From Campanula takesimana (lineage: Eukaryota > Streptophyta > Magnoliopsida > Asterales > Campanulaceae), in contig JAOWBW010000112.1 in the NCBI GenBank assembly GCA_026119855.1, positions 1 to 64,000 on the forward strand: a stretch of 64,000 bases of DNA. Direction: 5' to 3'. The notes below the pieces were generated by a model, which saw only the letters and a list, made by a program, of their open reading frames with translations, did not search any database and had not been told where the DNA came from. Below are positions 46,023-56,838 of the stretch, piece after piece; positions within the stretch are counted from its first letter, which is position 1, and each line of letters opens with the position of its first letter. Position numbers and translations under genes: made by a program.

Positions 46023-49000
46023 CTAGGCCCAATCTCCCATGTATCTAATATACATGAACCTAACATTACCATCATGTTTAGCTTGTGGAAGTCCCTTTGT
46101 TAGCGGGTCAGCGACATTGTCATCAGTTGTTACTCTGCATATATTTACGTCTCCCCTATCAATGATTTCTCGAATGATATGAAAACGCCTAAGTATGTAT
46201 TTGGATTTATGATGTGCCCTTGGTTCCTTTGCTTGAGTAATAGCACCATTATTATCACAATAAAGGTCTATTGGATTAGCAATACTAGGAACCACTTCAA
46301 GTTCAGTAATGAACTTCTTAATCCAAACAGCTTCCTTTGCAGCATCCGATGCAACAATATACTCAGCTTCCGTTATAGAATCAGCGGTTGTATTCTGCTT
46401 GGAACTCTTCCACCTTACAGCTCTACCACTTAACATAAACACAAAACCCGATTGCGATCGACTATCATCTCTGTTAGTTTGGAAGCTTACAACCGTGTAA
46501 GCATTTACCACGAGATCATCTTCCATTCCTCCATAGATTAAAAACGAATATTTAGTCCTTCTTAAGTACTTAAGAATCGTTTTTACAACCATCCAGTGAT
46601 TTTTACCGGGGTCGGATTGGTATTTACTTGTCATGCTCAAAGCATAAGATACATCCGGCCTATTACATATCATGGCATACATGATGGACCCAATTGCCGA
46701 AGCATATGGAACATCATTCATTTTCTCACGCTCATCTTTTGTCTTAGGACATTGAGTCTTGCTTAGAGAAACTCCATGTAGTACTGGCAAAGTACCTCTC
46801 TTAGAATTTTCCATGCGGAATCTTCTAATGACTTTGTCAATGTATGTACTTTGGCTTAAACTAATTAGCTTCCTAGATCTATCTCTGTATATCTTAATGC
46901 CAAGGATATACGCGGCTTCACCCATATCTTTAATTGTGAAGCACTTTCCTAACCAAGTCTTTACAGACTGAAGTGTAGGAATGTCGTTTCTAATGAGCAA
47001 TATGTCATCCACATATAAAACAAGGAATAGCACTATGCTCCCACTAATATTCTTGTATACACAAGGTTCATATTCATTTTTGATGAAGCCAAACTCTTTG
47101 ACCGATTCATCAAAACGGAGATTCCAACTCCTAGAAGCTTGCTTCAACCCATAGATGGATTTCTGCAATTTTCATACTTTAGAACTTTGTTCAAAACCCT
47201 CGGGTTGTGTCATATAGACATCCTCTTTCAAATTCCCGTTAAGGAAAGTGGTTTTGACATCCATTTGCCATATTTCATAGTCATGATATGCGGCAATGGC
47301 AAGCAAAATTCTTATAGACTTGTTCATTGCTACGGGTGAAAAGGTTTCATCATAGTCAATACCATGAACTTGCCTATAACCTTTCGCTACAAGTCTAGCT
47401 TTGTAAGTATCCACCTTCCCATCCATGTCAGTCTTCTTCTTGAAGACCCATTTGCATCCTATGGTGTTTACACCTTCGGGTGCGTCAATCAAGTTCCAAA
47501 CTTGATTATCTTACATGGATTGTAATTCGTATTCCATGGCTCCAAGCCACTTCTTCGAATCAGGAGAAGATATCGCCTCTTGGTAGGTGGTTGGTTCATA
47601 ATTATCAATAATCTCCACCTCATTACTATCCATTACGAGAAAACTATATCTCTCGGGCTCGGATCGTATCCTACCAGATCTGCGAGTTACTTGTGTATTT
47701 TGAACAGGTTCCACAATTCCTTGTGGTTCTTGTTCTTGTTCCACTATCAGTTCAATGTCATTTTCTGGGTCTCGAACCTCTTTGAGATTTATTTTACTCC
47801 CACTGGTTTCTTTGGATAGAAACTCTTTCTCTAGAAAGATACCAGTTCGGGCAACAAAGACTTTGTTGTCCGTTTGGTTGTAAAAGTAATATCCTTTAGT
47901 TTCCTTAGGATATCCCACGAAAATACATTTATCAAATTTGTGTGCAAGTTTGTCTGAGACAAGTCTTTTGACAAAAGCTTCGCAACCCCAAATCTTCATG
48001 AAAGACAAACAAGGTTTCTTTCCGCTCCACATTTCATATGGAGTCTTTTGAACCGATTTTGTTGGAACACGATTTAGTGTGAAAGCAGCGCTTTCTAGAG
48101 CATAACCCCAAAAGGATAAAGGAAGATCAACTCGACTCATCATTGATCGAACCATGTCCAACAAGGTTCCATTCCTCCTCTCAGACACACCATTCCATCG
48201 TGGTGTTCCGGGTGGAGTCAATTGTGAAATAATTCCACAATTCTTTAGATGATCATCGAATTCATGACTCAAGTATTCGCCACCTCGATCTGATCGAAGT
48301 GCCTTAATACTTTTGCCAAGTTGTTTTTCTACTTCATTTTGAAATATTCTAAATATCTCAAATGTTTCACTTTTATGTTTCATTAGGTAAACATACCCAA
48401 ATCTACTATAATCATCAGTGAAGGTTATGAAGTATTGAAACCCTCCCCTAGCATTGCTACTTAGTGGCACGCATCCATTGGAATGTATCAACCCCAATAA
48501 GTCGCTTGCCCTTTCACCTAGCTTGGTAAAAGGTGTCTTAGTCAATTTTCCAAGAAGACACGACTCGCAAGTATCATATGACTCAAGAACACATGAACCC
48601 AAAAGGCTGTCCCCATGGAGTTTTGAGATACGCTTCTCATTAATATGACCAAGACGGCAATGCCACAAATAAGTATGATTTACATCATTAGGTTTAGATT
48701 TCTTATTTATATGATACACATTTTCATCATTCTTGACATCCAAGACATAAAGGCCATTAAATGAATTTGCAATACCATAAAGCACATCATTTAAATAAAT
48801 AGAAAATCTCTTATTCTCAATAAGAAACTTAAAACCTTCATTATCCAAACAAGAAATTGAAATAATATTTCTACTAAAATCCGGTACATAATAGCAATTG
48901 TTCAAAACAAGTATTAAACCGGAAGGTAAAGTGACTTCATAAGTTCCTACGGCTAATGCAGCAACTCTTGCTCCATTTCCCACTCGTTGGTCCACTTCAC

Positions 49001-49976
49001 CCTCTTTAAGCAGTCTCTTATTCATTAGTCCCTGGACATTTAAACAAATGTGAGAACCACATCCGGTATCCAATACTCAATAATCAGTGGTAGAAAGGAG
49101 AATATCTATCATATAGATACCTGAAGTCGACGCAGTCCCACTGCTCTTCTTCTTCTTTTGCTCTTCCTTAAAAGCCTTGCAATTACGTTTCTAATGACCA
49201 ATTTCTTGACAATGGAAACAGATTGCATCCTTTTGTGAATAGGATTTTGCCTCTGGAGCCTTGGCAACCTTTGCCTTGCTTATCTTGGGTTTGACAACTT
49301 TCTTACCCTTTCCTTTGGCACTAGCCTTCTTCCCATCTTGAACCATAAGCACAGGAGAACCTTTCTCCACAATCTTCATCTCCGCAGTTTTAAGCATACC
49401 ATGCAACTCGGAGAGATTCTTATCCATTCCATGCATGTTATAATTCATCACAAACTGATTATAACATTTAGGCAATGAATTAAGAATGAGATCCGTGGCT
49501 AACTCCAATGGGATTGGATAGCCAAGTTTCTCAAGATGCTCTACATAGCCTTTCATTTTAAGCATGTGAGGACTCACTTGTTGCCCTTCACTCATTTTGA
49601 AAGAAGTGAATGCAACAATGGTCTTGTACCTCTCTTTCCTAGCTTGCTCTTGAAACATGGCTCTTAACTCCACGCCTATCTCATAGGCTTCCAAATGCTC
49701 CAAACTTTGTTGGAGTTTTGAGCACATAGTAGCAAGCATGAGACAACTTACATCTCTAGAATCATTACGATGTTTCTTGTAACTGTCTCTTTCTGCCCTA
49801 GGGGCAGTAGCTTCTGGTTCAACAGGAAGAGGCCCATCGAGAATGTACAACTTATCTTCTTGCCTAAGAACTATTCTTAGGCTTCGGATCCAATCCATAA
49901 AGTTCGTACCATTCTCTTGGAGCTTATCCTTTTCAAGGATCGATCGCAACGAAATTGATTGAGTGTTGGTAGTCAT
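46023..49976 (-). pseudogene. copia gag-pol of element 3, one frame with four stops
   Basis: About 1317 codons in a single frame. Gag starts MTTNTQSISLRSILEKDK at 49976. The CCHC knuckle CFHCQEIGH is followed by TAG where elements of this family have tryptophan (TGG). The protease DTGCGSHICL (49070) is preceded by TGA, again at a tryptophan codon. GAG-pre-integrase has YLWHCRLGH, and integrase has DDYSRFGYVY, LRSDRGGEY and WNGVSERRN. TAA lies at 47511 in place of CAA (glutamine). Reverse transcriptase has GCKWVFKKKTDMDG and YVDDILL, with TGA at about 47170 near KLQKSIYGLKQ. RNase H has ITEAEYIVASDAAKEA and DPLTKGLPQAKHDG. All breaks are point nonsense changes, without frameshift. The length fits a full copia polyprotein. 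Confidence 0.93.
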
Positions 49977-50144
49977 TATCTACAATTATGCAAAATTTTA
50001 AAATTTTAATAAGTACCATTTCATTAAAGAAATAAACTATGTATTTTTCCAAAAAATACTCCCATTAAATTATACAACCTTCTTATACATCCAATGTATA
50101 ATATAATTTAAATGGGCTAAGATCCAACTTTAATTTAATTTCAA

Positions 50145-50401
50145 GTACGCTTTGGCGCACCGCTCAAAATCAAATTAATTAGGTAGACAATCATGTCAAT
50201 CATATCTCATATGACTCTTAGATCCTTTTCTGAGATTCTTTAAGAAATCAAATTTCAAAAAGCATGTTAAATCTCATCTTTTCCTAAGCCCAAAACTGTT
50301 TTGACGCTTAATTAAGTCCAACCATTTTAAACGCATAGGAAACTCTTATTCACTCATCTTGCTTATACATGAATAAAATTAACACACTTCGCTTTGGCGA
50401 A
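50145..50401 (-). promoter_or_regulatory. Leader hairpins with CAAA loops (element 3)
   Basis: On the minus strand GTGCGC-CAAA-GCGTAC (50145-50160) and TTCGC-CAAA-GCGAA (50388-50401). They match elements 1 and 2 in position. Confidence 0.6.
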
Positions 50402-51052
50402 CCCATATTAAAGTTACCATGTACCAACAAGTGTTTTAATCATGGCATGGCAAGAGGGCTTAAAACTTTCTTTGAAGGTTTATCACATATAGCATATAAC
50501 ATATTTATGAGCACATAATATAAACATGTTACACATCAAGTTTAGCCATTAAATTTAATCATCATTAATTTAAGCATAATATTTATGTGTCATTAGTTTC
50601 TCTATAATTATGAGGATGAGACTTCTTTGAACTTTGGTTATTATCTCCAAATCAAGACAACAAAAAGTGCGACTGAAACTAAGCCATAGGGCAACCACAA
50701 TTCCGCACTGATTCAAGAAACCAAGAAAGTAGTCCATGTGGCCGAAACTAAGCAATAGATGGTCTCGATGAACGTAGGCCAATTGCATCCACAATTCCAC
50801 ATGGATTTCCAATCTTTGAATCAAGAACTTTGTTTCTCAATTTTAGCAATTATGAACTCTTCATAATTCTAACTTCGTTTTATCTTTGAAACTTTGAATA
50901 CGATCAAGTTTGGGAAACACAATCTCGATGAACGTAGATTAGCCATCCAACCTCTGATCCAATCTCAGAATCACAAGATCAAAACAAATAGGAAAAATCA
51001 AACCCCGAGATTCACACCCAAACCAACTACCCAATCCCCGCTCCAGACCAGA

Positions 51053-51193
51053 AGGTCCGGCCGGGTATTGTCACTGGTCCGGTCGGACCCACCTCTGAAA
51101 AAACCCAGAATTTTCAAGTCCAAAAACCAAACGCTGACCCCCCGCTCCAGACCAGATGGTCCGGCCGGGTGCCTGCTCTGGTCCGGTCGGACC
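51053..51193. repeat. CG palindrome cassette, arm type (c), element 3 leader
   Basis: GGTCCGGCCGGGT and GGTCCGGTCGGACC, both present twice through the 104-bp duplication. Confidence 0.85.
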
Positions 51194-51496
51194 TACGCTG
51201 AAAATCTCAGAATTTTTAAAGTTCAAAAATTTGTCTCAAAATTGTTTTTCCCCGATTATCAAAACTTTGATCCAACCAGAAATTGATAATTCAAACAATT
51301 TTAAATCCAACATAATTTTATTGCGATTGAATAGTGCGATTAAAGTTTATAAAACAGTAAACCACATAAAATCATATAACACATAAACATCATAATCCAA
51401 TATTCATATCATGCTAGGCACATAAACGAACAATTTACATATACGCAATATGATCTAGTATTGAAGTAATCAACATGAACGGGGCTCTGATACCAC

Positions 51497-52709
51497 TGTT
51501 GGGTTTCGGAGTAACATGCGCAGCGGAATTAAGCATTTAATTTTTTCATGAAACCCAAAGCCTATAGATCTATTCATATGATTAAGTCGAATACAACATA
51601 ATGAATACTAGAATACTAACCCTTGAAGCCTTTGAATTTCAACCTTTGATCTTGGTGGAGATTTAGAAACTTGATCACGAACACAAAGCTTAAACACGAA
51701 CTTTGAAGATGATGAGTTTCACCCTCTAGCGGTATCCACACCTCAAACGAATATCAAGAGCACTTGATCTTGGTTGCTAGACCAAATCGATAAACACGTT
51801 TTCTCAATTGTATTTTGACTATATATAATTGTGTTTGTTCTTGTTCTTCAATCTAGGGATTTCTTAGAACAAGGAATAACTCTCAAAAACTCTTTGGAGG
51901 CTTGCAAAAACACATGTACTGATTATGGAGGAATTAGGGCTGTGTAAATACAAGTTAGACCTATTCCAAATAGGTAACTTATGTCTAAACCCGCAAGAAA
52001 ACGGATTAAGGAAAGTTCCTGCCGAAACCGACTGGTCCGGCCGGGTATAGATCAGGGTCCGACCGGACCAAGCATGGTCCGACCGGGTATGACTCCTGGT
52101 CCGCCCGGACCTCCCTTATTTCCACTTTTCTCTTTCTAATTCCTTAAATCCCCGAATGGTCCTTCGACCCAATATTCCATTGTAGTCCTTTATGATTCGT
52201 TCTATTTGTGTGTGACCCTCTAGGATTACACTAAGTTGGCAATGGGTTCAAACATGAAACCATAAGATATGATTGGGTTCTAGCAAACCGTCATACATAC
52301 ACAAATAGTGTAACTAGATACAAGTTCGCATTCCTTTAGAATATGTCATAATCCTTTTGTCCACGATGTCATTGAACACAAGTCATGGTCAACAAGTCAA
52401 CTTGTCTTTGTTCAATACTTTCTCGATTCCGAATATGTTGATAATCCAAATGACATTGATCTAATCAATTCATTTGAGTCCGTCCGAACATTTTCATCAA
52501 CATCATTCCTACGAGAGGCCAAGCTTGACATCTCTCCGAAGAGGGACAAATCCATTTAGCTTATTATTCTCCCCTACATGAATCCGATTATGCCAAGCAT
52601 ACCCTTTATAACTACCCGGTTAAAGGTAGCATTTGAATATGTCAAACATAATGTTCATCAAGTGGAAGACTATAATAACTTCATGTCTAAGGATTCAAAT
52701 GACATGATT
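51497..52709 (-). repeat. 5' LTR of copia element 3, truncated by gypsy LTR A
   Basis: Reverse complement ends ...CCCAACA next to the primer-binding site. About 300 bp are missing where LTR A enters at 52710. The cassette is at 52034-52111. Confidence 0.92.
52034..52111. repeat. CG palindrome cassette, arm type (c), element 3 5' LTR
   Basis: The same four units as at 45077-45154. Confidence 0.9.
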
Positions 52710-53219
52710 TGTAGCGACCCCAAAACCCGTTTTTATTTATTTTTATATTCTTGGGGATTTGTATTTGACTTATATGTGCATTTTATGTGTTGCATCATAT
52801 TTTATGATTTGCATATCATATTTGATTATTTGTGTTATTTACTTAGTTAGTAATAATAAAGATTAAAGAAGTTAAATGATTAAGTTGAAACTTTAGGGTC
52901 CTAGTTGAAAATGTAAGTTAAGGGGCTTAAGTGTTGACTTTAGAAGTCCAGTGACCAAAATGTAAAAATGGTAAAGATATTTATGCCAACTTTTCTTCTC
53001 TCTTTTCCTTCTCTGGGTAAACAAATTGTTCTGCAACTTTCTTCCTCGTTCTGTTCCTAGGGTTAAAGAAAAAAGGTAAGTTCGACCCATTTCGATTTAA
53101 TTCTTTTTATTTACTGACCCGTTTTAAAAACTAATTATATAAAAATGATCAGGGCGTCGAGTAGGTCATTTCTAGCCGAACAAAACTTATTTCAGCGATA
53201 CTTTTTCCGGAACTAGGTA
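52710..53219 (+). repeat. Gypsy LTR A, 5' fragment
   Basis: Begins TGTAGCGACCCCAAAACCCG. It aligns with 59081 onward and is cut at 53220 by a family B LTR. The rest would lie to the right of the window. Confidence 0.8.
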
Positions 53220-55303
53220 TTTCACGACCCGAAAACCCGTCTCTATTTTTTAATAATAAATATTTGATTATTTATTTATTTCTTATTTAATTTTTTAAAT
53301 TATTATTTAATTGATAATTATGTGTGCATTTATGTTTCATAATAATTTATGTCTAGCATTTTACTTGGGTCATTTGTGCTAGTGTAGTATGATTTGGTCT
53401 TAGTTGTTAGTAGGAAGTTAGAGTGGTGTGTTAGTAGTGAGGGGGGCCTAAGTGTAACTTTTTAAATAATTTTAACTACTCCCTCCCTACTCTTCCTTCT
53501 CCCTCACTCTCTTCCTCACCCTACTCCCTCTCTCCCAGCAAACTCTCTCTCTCCAATTGGTTTGGGTAAGTTTTTCTCTCCCTTCTCTCTACATTTTCAT
53601 CCTCTTCCTCTCATCTTTCCTTATTTCTCATTTTACGAAATGTGTTTAGATCGTTGATAGAATCGCGTAGAATCAAAAATATTTGAATTCCGTCGTCTTT
53701 GAGAAATTCCGGGTAAGTTGCTTTTCCCCCATTTTTATGGCTAAAATGTTCACATCATGTTTATATAATGCTTAAGTTGTGTATATTTGATGTTTGATTG
53801 AGTTTGGAATTTGTTTGGAATTTATTTAGGTTTTTGGTTAAAATGGTGATTGATATGAATGTTGGGTTTGATTCTTGGTTTGGGGTTATTTATGAGGTTG
53901 ATTAGGTCCCCTTTCAGCCTAGATGTTGTTTTGGTTCATATTTATGATTGGTGGAAAGTTGGTTGTGGTGGATTTTGAGAATGTGTGAAATGGGTAAGAA
54001 AAATGAAGAACCCAGCTGCTGATTTCCGGCCAAGAACCAGACCAGGCGCCCGCCCGGGTTAGACCAGGCGCCCGCCTACCCAGATTTTTATGTGGCCAGA
54101 CCTTCTGGTCAATTAAGCGCCCGCCCGCCCCCTTCCAGGCGCCCGCCCGCCCCCTGTTCCAGAATTCTGCCTTTTTGCTTGGTTTAAGACTAATGGCTTA
54201 CCTAGTTTAGGTTTTATTCTTCTAATTAACCTAAGTTAACATCGTGGAACACTTTATTAATTGGAATTGATTCTTTTGTGAATAAATATGTTATGGAATT
54301 TGATTAAGTATCATTTTAGGAATGTGGTCCATCCTTGATGTGTTGTTTGGATTGGTTTACCTTTGTGGTGATTTATTTGGAATGGTTCCCTACTTTGGAA
54401 TCATTAGTTGTTTATCGTGCTAGTATTTTATTACTTAGCCTTTACTTGAAAGTCCAGCTGGTATTTGTGTGTGTTTCGGGCGATGCGAAACATTATGATG
54501 GCACAGCCAAGTCCATTATGAGGTTGACCATTGTTTTGCCCCATTATTTCCCTCCTCCAGATTGGCCTTGGATGTGAGATGAGCTAGCCCCTTTGTGAGC
54601 ATTTTAGCTATTGGTTTTTGGGCTTTGACTGTGTGTCACTGTCCCCTTATTGTTATTGGTTCCGGTACCGGGGGTTTTCTCTTCAAGCTTTCATGCTACT
54701 ATGAAGATGTTGATTGTTGATTATTGAAACTGCGCAGGGACCTTTATTTGGTTATATCAGTTGGGAAACCTTGGCTAATATCCTTTGTTACTTGTTTATT
54801 TCCGCTGCTATCTGTTAATTGATAAATGCTATGTGCTCAGTGATATTTATTATTGTTTATTGCTTATTGCATCATAGCATGTCATGTAGTTGCATTAGTA
54901 ACTTATTGAGATTTATCTCACCCCCCTTTTCTTTTGTCTTTGTTTTTCCTTAACCCCCCCCCGGTGGAAAGGATTAGACTCGCTGATCACTAGACAGGAC
55001 GTCGCGAGGGTTGAGCTTTTGGGGCAAGTTGTTATCGGTGGGTTTACATTACATAAATGTGTAACCTTTTTGGGAATAGTTGTACCAAACTTGACGTCAT
55101 TAGAATTTGTATATTTTATTATTTTGGGTGTGAGCTTGTGGAGCTTACACTAGTTTATATTTGGTTGTTCAAATTGGATTTCAAAACTTTGTGTTATCAT
55201 CTTTTGGTATAAAAGGAAATTTTTATCTTCATTATTTTAGAGTTATTGTTTAAGTCGACGTCCAGCTCGCGTACTCCGGGCCCGCGGGGTTGGGGTCGCG
55301 ACA
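53220..55303 (+). repeat. 5' LTR of gypsy element, family B
   Basis: 2084 bp, ending GGGGTCGCGACA, shorter than the 2815-bp solo copy. A CT-rich tract is followed by GGGTAAGT (GT at 53566) and a second GGGTAAGT (GT at 53713). The cassette is at 54044-54155. Confidence 0.9.
54044..54155. repeat. CG cassette, arm type (d), gypsy family B LTR
   Basis: Four units of AGGCGCCCGCCC or AAGCGCCCGCCCGCCC. Each contains GGCG-CC-CGCC or a near form. The slot is the same as at 21024-21138, with different arms. Confidence 0.75.
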
Positions 55304-55305
55304 GT

Positions 55306-55322
55306 TGGTATCAGAGCTATGG
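55306..55322 (+). other. Primer-binding site of the gypsy element
   Basis: TGGTATCAGAGCTATGG, two bases after the LTR end; initiator tRNA-Met type. Confidence 0.9.
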
Positions 55323-55423
55323 TTTGGCTCTAAGTATAGGTCTAGGTGGACTAGTATGACCTAGGAGGGTAGTTGTGTTCGGAGTGAGTAACGGTTGATG
55401 TTTTATGCAGATAATTGTTCTCA

Positions 55424-56838
55424 ATGGCTAGAAGAAGAACGGGTGAAGGTACTAGTGGGACTCAGAATCAGAATGATCTTCGGGAAGAGAACCGTACTAT
55501 GTTCCAAGGCATGTTTGAGGCGGCCATGAAGACAATTCATGACCAAGGACCGAGAGTAGAGCAAGCACCACCACCCCGATATGGTTTGGAGCAATTCTTG
55601 AAACTGAAACCGGCAGAGTTCGATGGTGAGCCCGTTGTGAAGAAGGCCGAACTATGGGTCGAGTCTATGGAGAAAATCTATGATGTGTTTGGGTGCACGG
55701 GCGAGGATAGGGTCCGGTTTGCGGCTTATAAACTTGTGGGTGCCGCCGAGCATTGGTGGAAAGGGGTTAAAGCGAGTTGGGATGACACTCACACAGTGTA
55801 TGCGTGGGAATTGTTTGTGCGGAAGTTCAAAGAGAATTTCATTCCGGTAGTAGATCAAAACCGAAAGGAGATCGAGCTTCTCAACTTGGAGCAAGGGTTA
55901 TTGTCTGTAGCTCAGTACTCGGCTAAGTTCACAGAATTAGCCCGGTATTGTGACTATCTTGTGAGGACCGAAGAACAGAAAGCTATGAGATTCATCCGGG
56001 GTTTGGAGACTTCTATCCATACTCAGCTTATAGCCCAGAGGATTGTGACATTCCAGGATGAGGTAGACCGTGCCTATCTTATAGAGCAAGATATTGGGGA
56101 ACATAAGAGGAAGACCGAGGTAGCTAACCCGAGTAAGCAAGGAGCGCAGAGCAAGTCACAACCAAGGATTGATAACCGAGGTAACTTTGGGGGACAATCT
56201 CAGTTCCGAGGGCAACCAATCCCAAGGAACCCGGGTACTAGTACCGGGAACCAAGGGAACCAAAATAGGAGACTTTGTTCCTATTGCCAAAAGGAAGGCC
56301 ATTCAGAAGACCGTTGTTGGAAGAAGCAGGGCAGGTGTACCAATTGTGGTTAAATGGGGCATTTTGCGAGGGATTGTTCTAGAGGCAGGGGTCAACCGAC
56401 TGGGTTAGGAGCTGGGGCTCCACAGGGTCAGAAAAGGGATGCTACGGGAAAGGCCAAAGTCCAAGGAAAAGTGTTTGCAATGAATCAGCATCAGGCAGAT
56501 GATCCCTCAGTGATTGGAGGTATTGTTCCTATATCTAATGTGAGCGCGCGTACGTTAGTAGATCCAGGATCATCTCATTCTTACATTTCTGTGCAATTTG
56601 CTTCTTTACTAAATGATGCATCTGAATCTTTACCCTATGTGTTAGAGATGTCAACTCCTATGGGAGAATATTTGGTGACTGAGAAAGTCTTTCGTGCTTG
56701 TGATGTGCTTATATGTGGTCGTGTCTTGTGTGTGGACTTGGTAGTCCTTCCGATTCAAGATTTTGATGTTATTCTGGGTATGGATTGGTTGAGCAAGTTT
56801 CATGCTTCTGTTTACTGTCGTAGAAAGGTCGTTAATTT
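55424..56838 (+). pseudogene. Gypsy gag and protease, one nonsense codon, 3'-truncated
   Basis: ATG 55424 (MARRRTGEGTSGTQNQ) is chosen as the first ATG after a TTTTATGCAG acceptor-like site. The retrotransposon gag domain covers about residues 70-220 (AELWVESMEKIYDVFGCTGE, AAEHWWKGVKASW). Two zinc knuckles follow: CSYCQKEGHSEDRC and CTNCG-stop-MGHFARDC. The TAA at 56351 replaces what is normally a lysine codon between the two halves. The aspartic protease segment has TLVDPGSSHSYIS, where plant gypsy proteases have DSG or DTG, and ends at DVILGMDWLSKFHA. The frame then runs into the copia LTR. Reverse transcriptase and integrase are not in the window. Confidence 0.92.

Larger units (their letters stand above)
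49977..51496 (-). other. Leader and primer-binding site of element 3
   Basis: The primer-binding site is complementary at about 51479-51495 (GGCTCTGATACCA). CAAA-loop hairpins are at 50145-50160 and 50388-50401. A CG cluster (51053-51193) sits in a 104-bp direct duplication (CTCCAGACCAGA at 51041 and 51145). ATTGTAG precedes the gag ATG. Confidence 0.75.
44535..52709 (-). mobile_element. Ty1/copia element 3, minus strand, right LTR truncated
   Basis: Read on the minus strand: 5' LTR (52709-51497, cut by gypsy LTR A), primer-binding site, leader, gag-pol 49976-46023, polypurine tract, 3' LTR (46008-44535). It is the best preserved copia copy here: one continuous frame broken only by four stop codons. 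Confidence 0.93.
53220..56838 (+). mobile_element. Ty3/gypsy element (family B), 5' half
   Basis: LTR, primer-binding site, gag and protease, then cut at 56839 by a copia insertion. It provides the coding sequence that assigns family B LTRs to gypsy. The first bases of the LTR are TTTCACGACCC instead of TGTCACGACCC. Confidence 0.92.
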
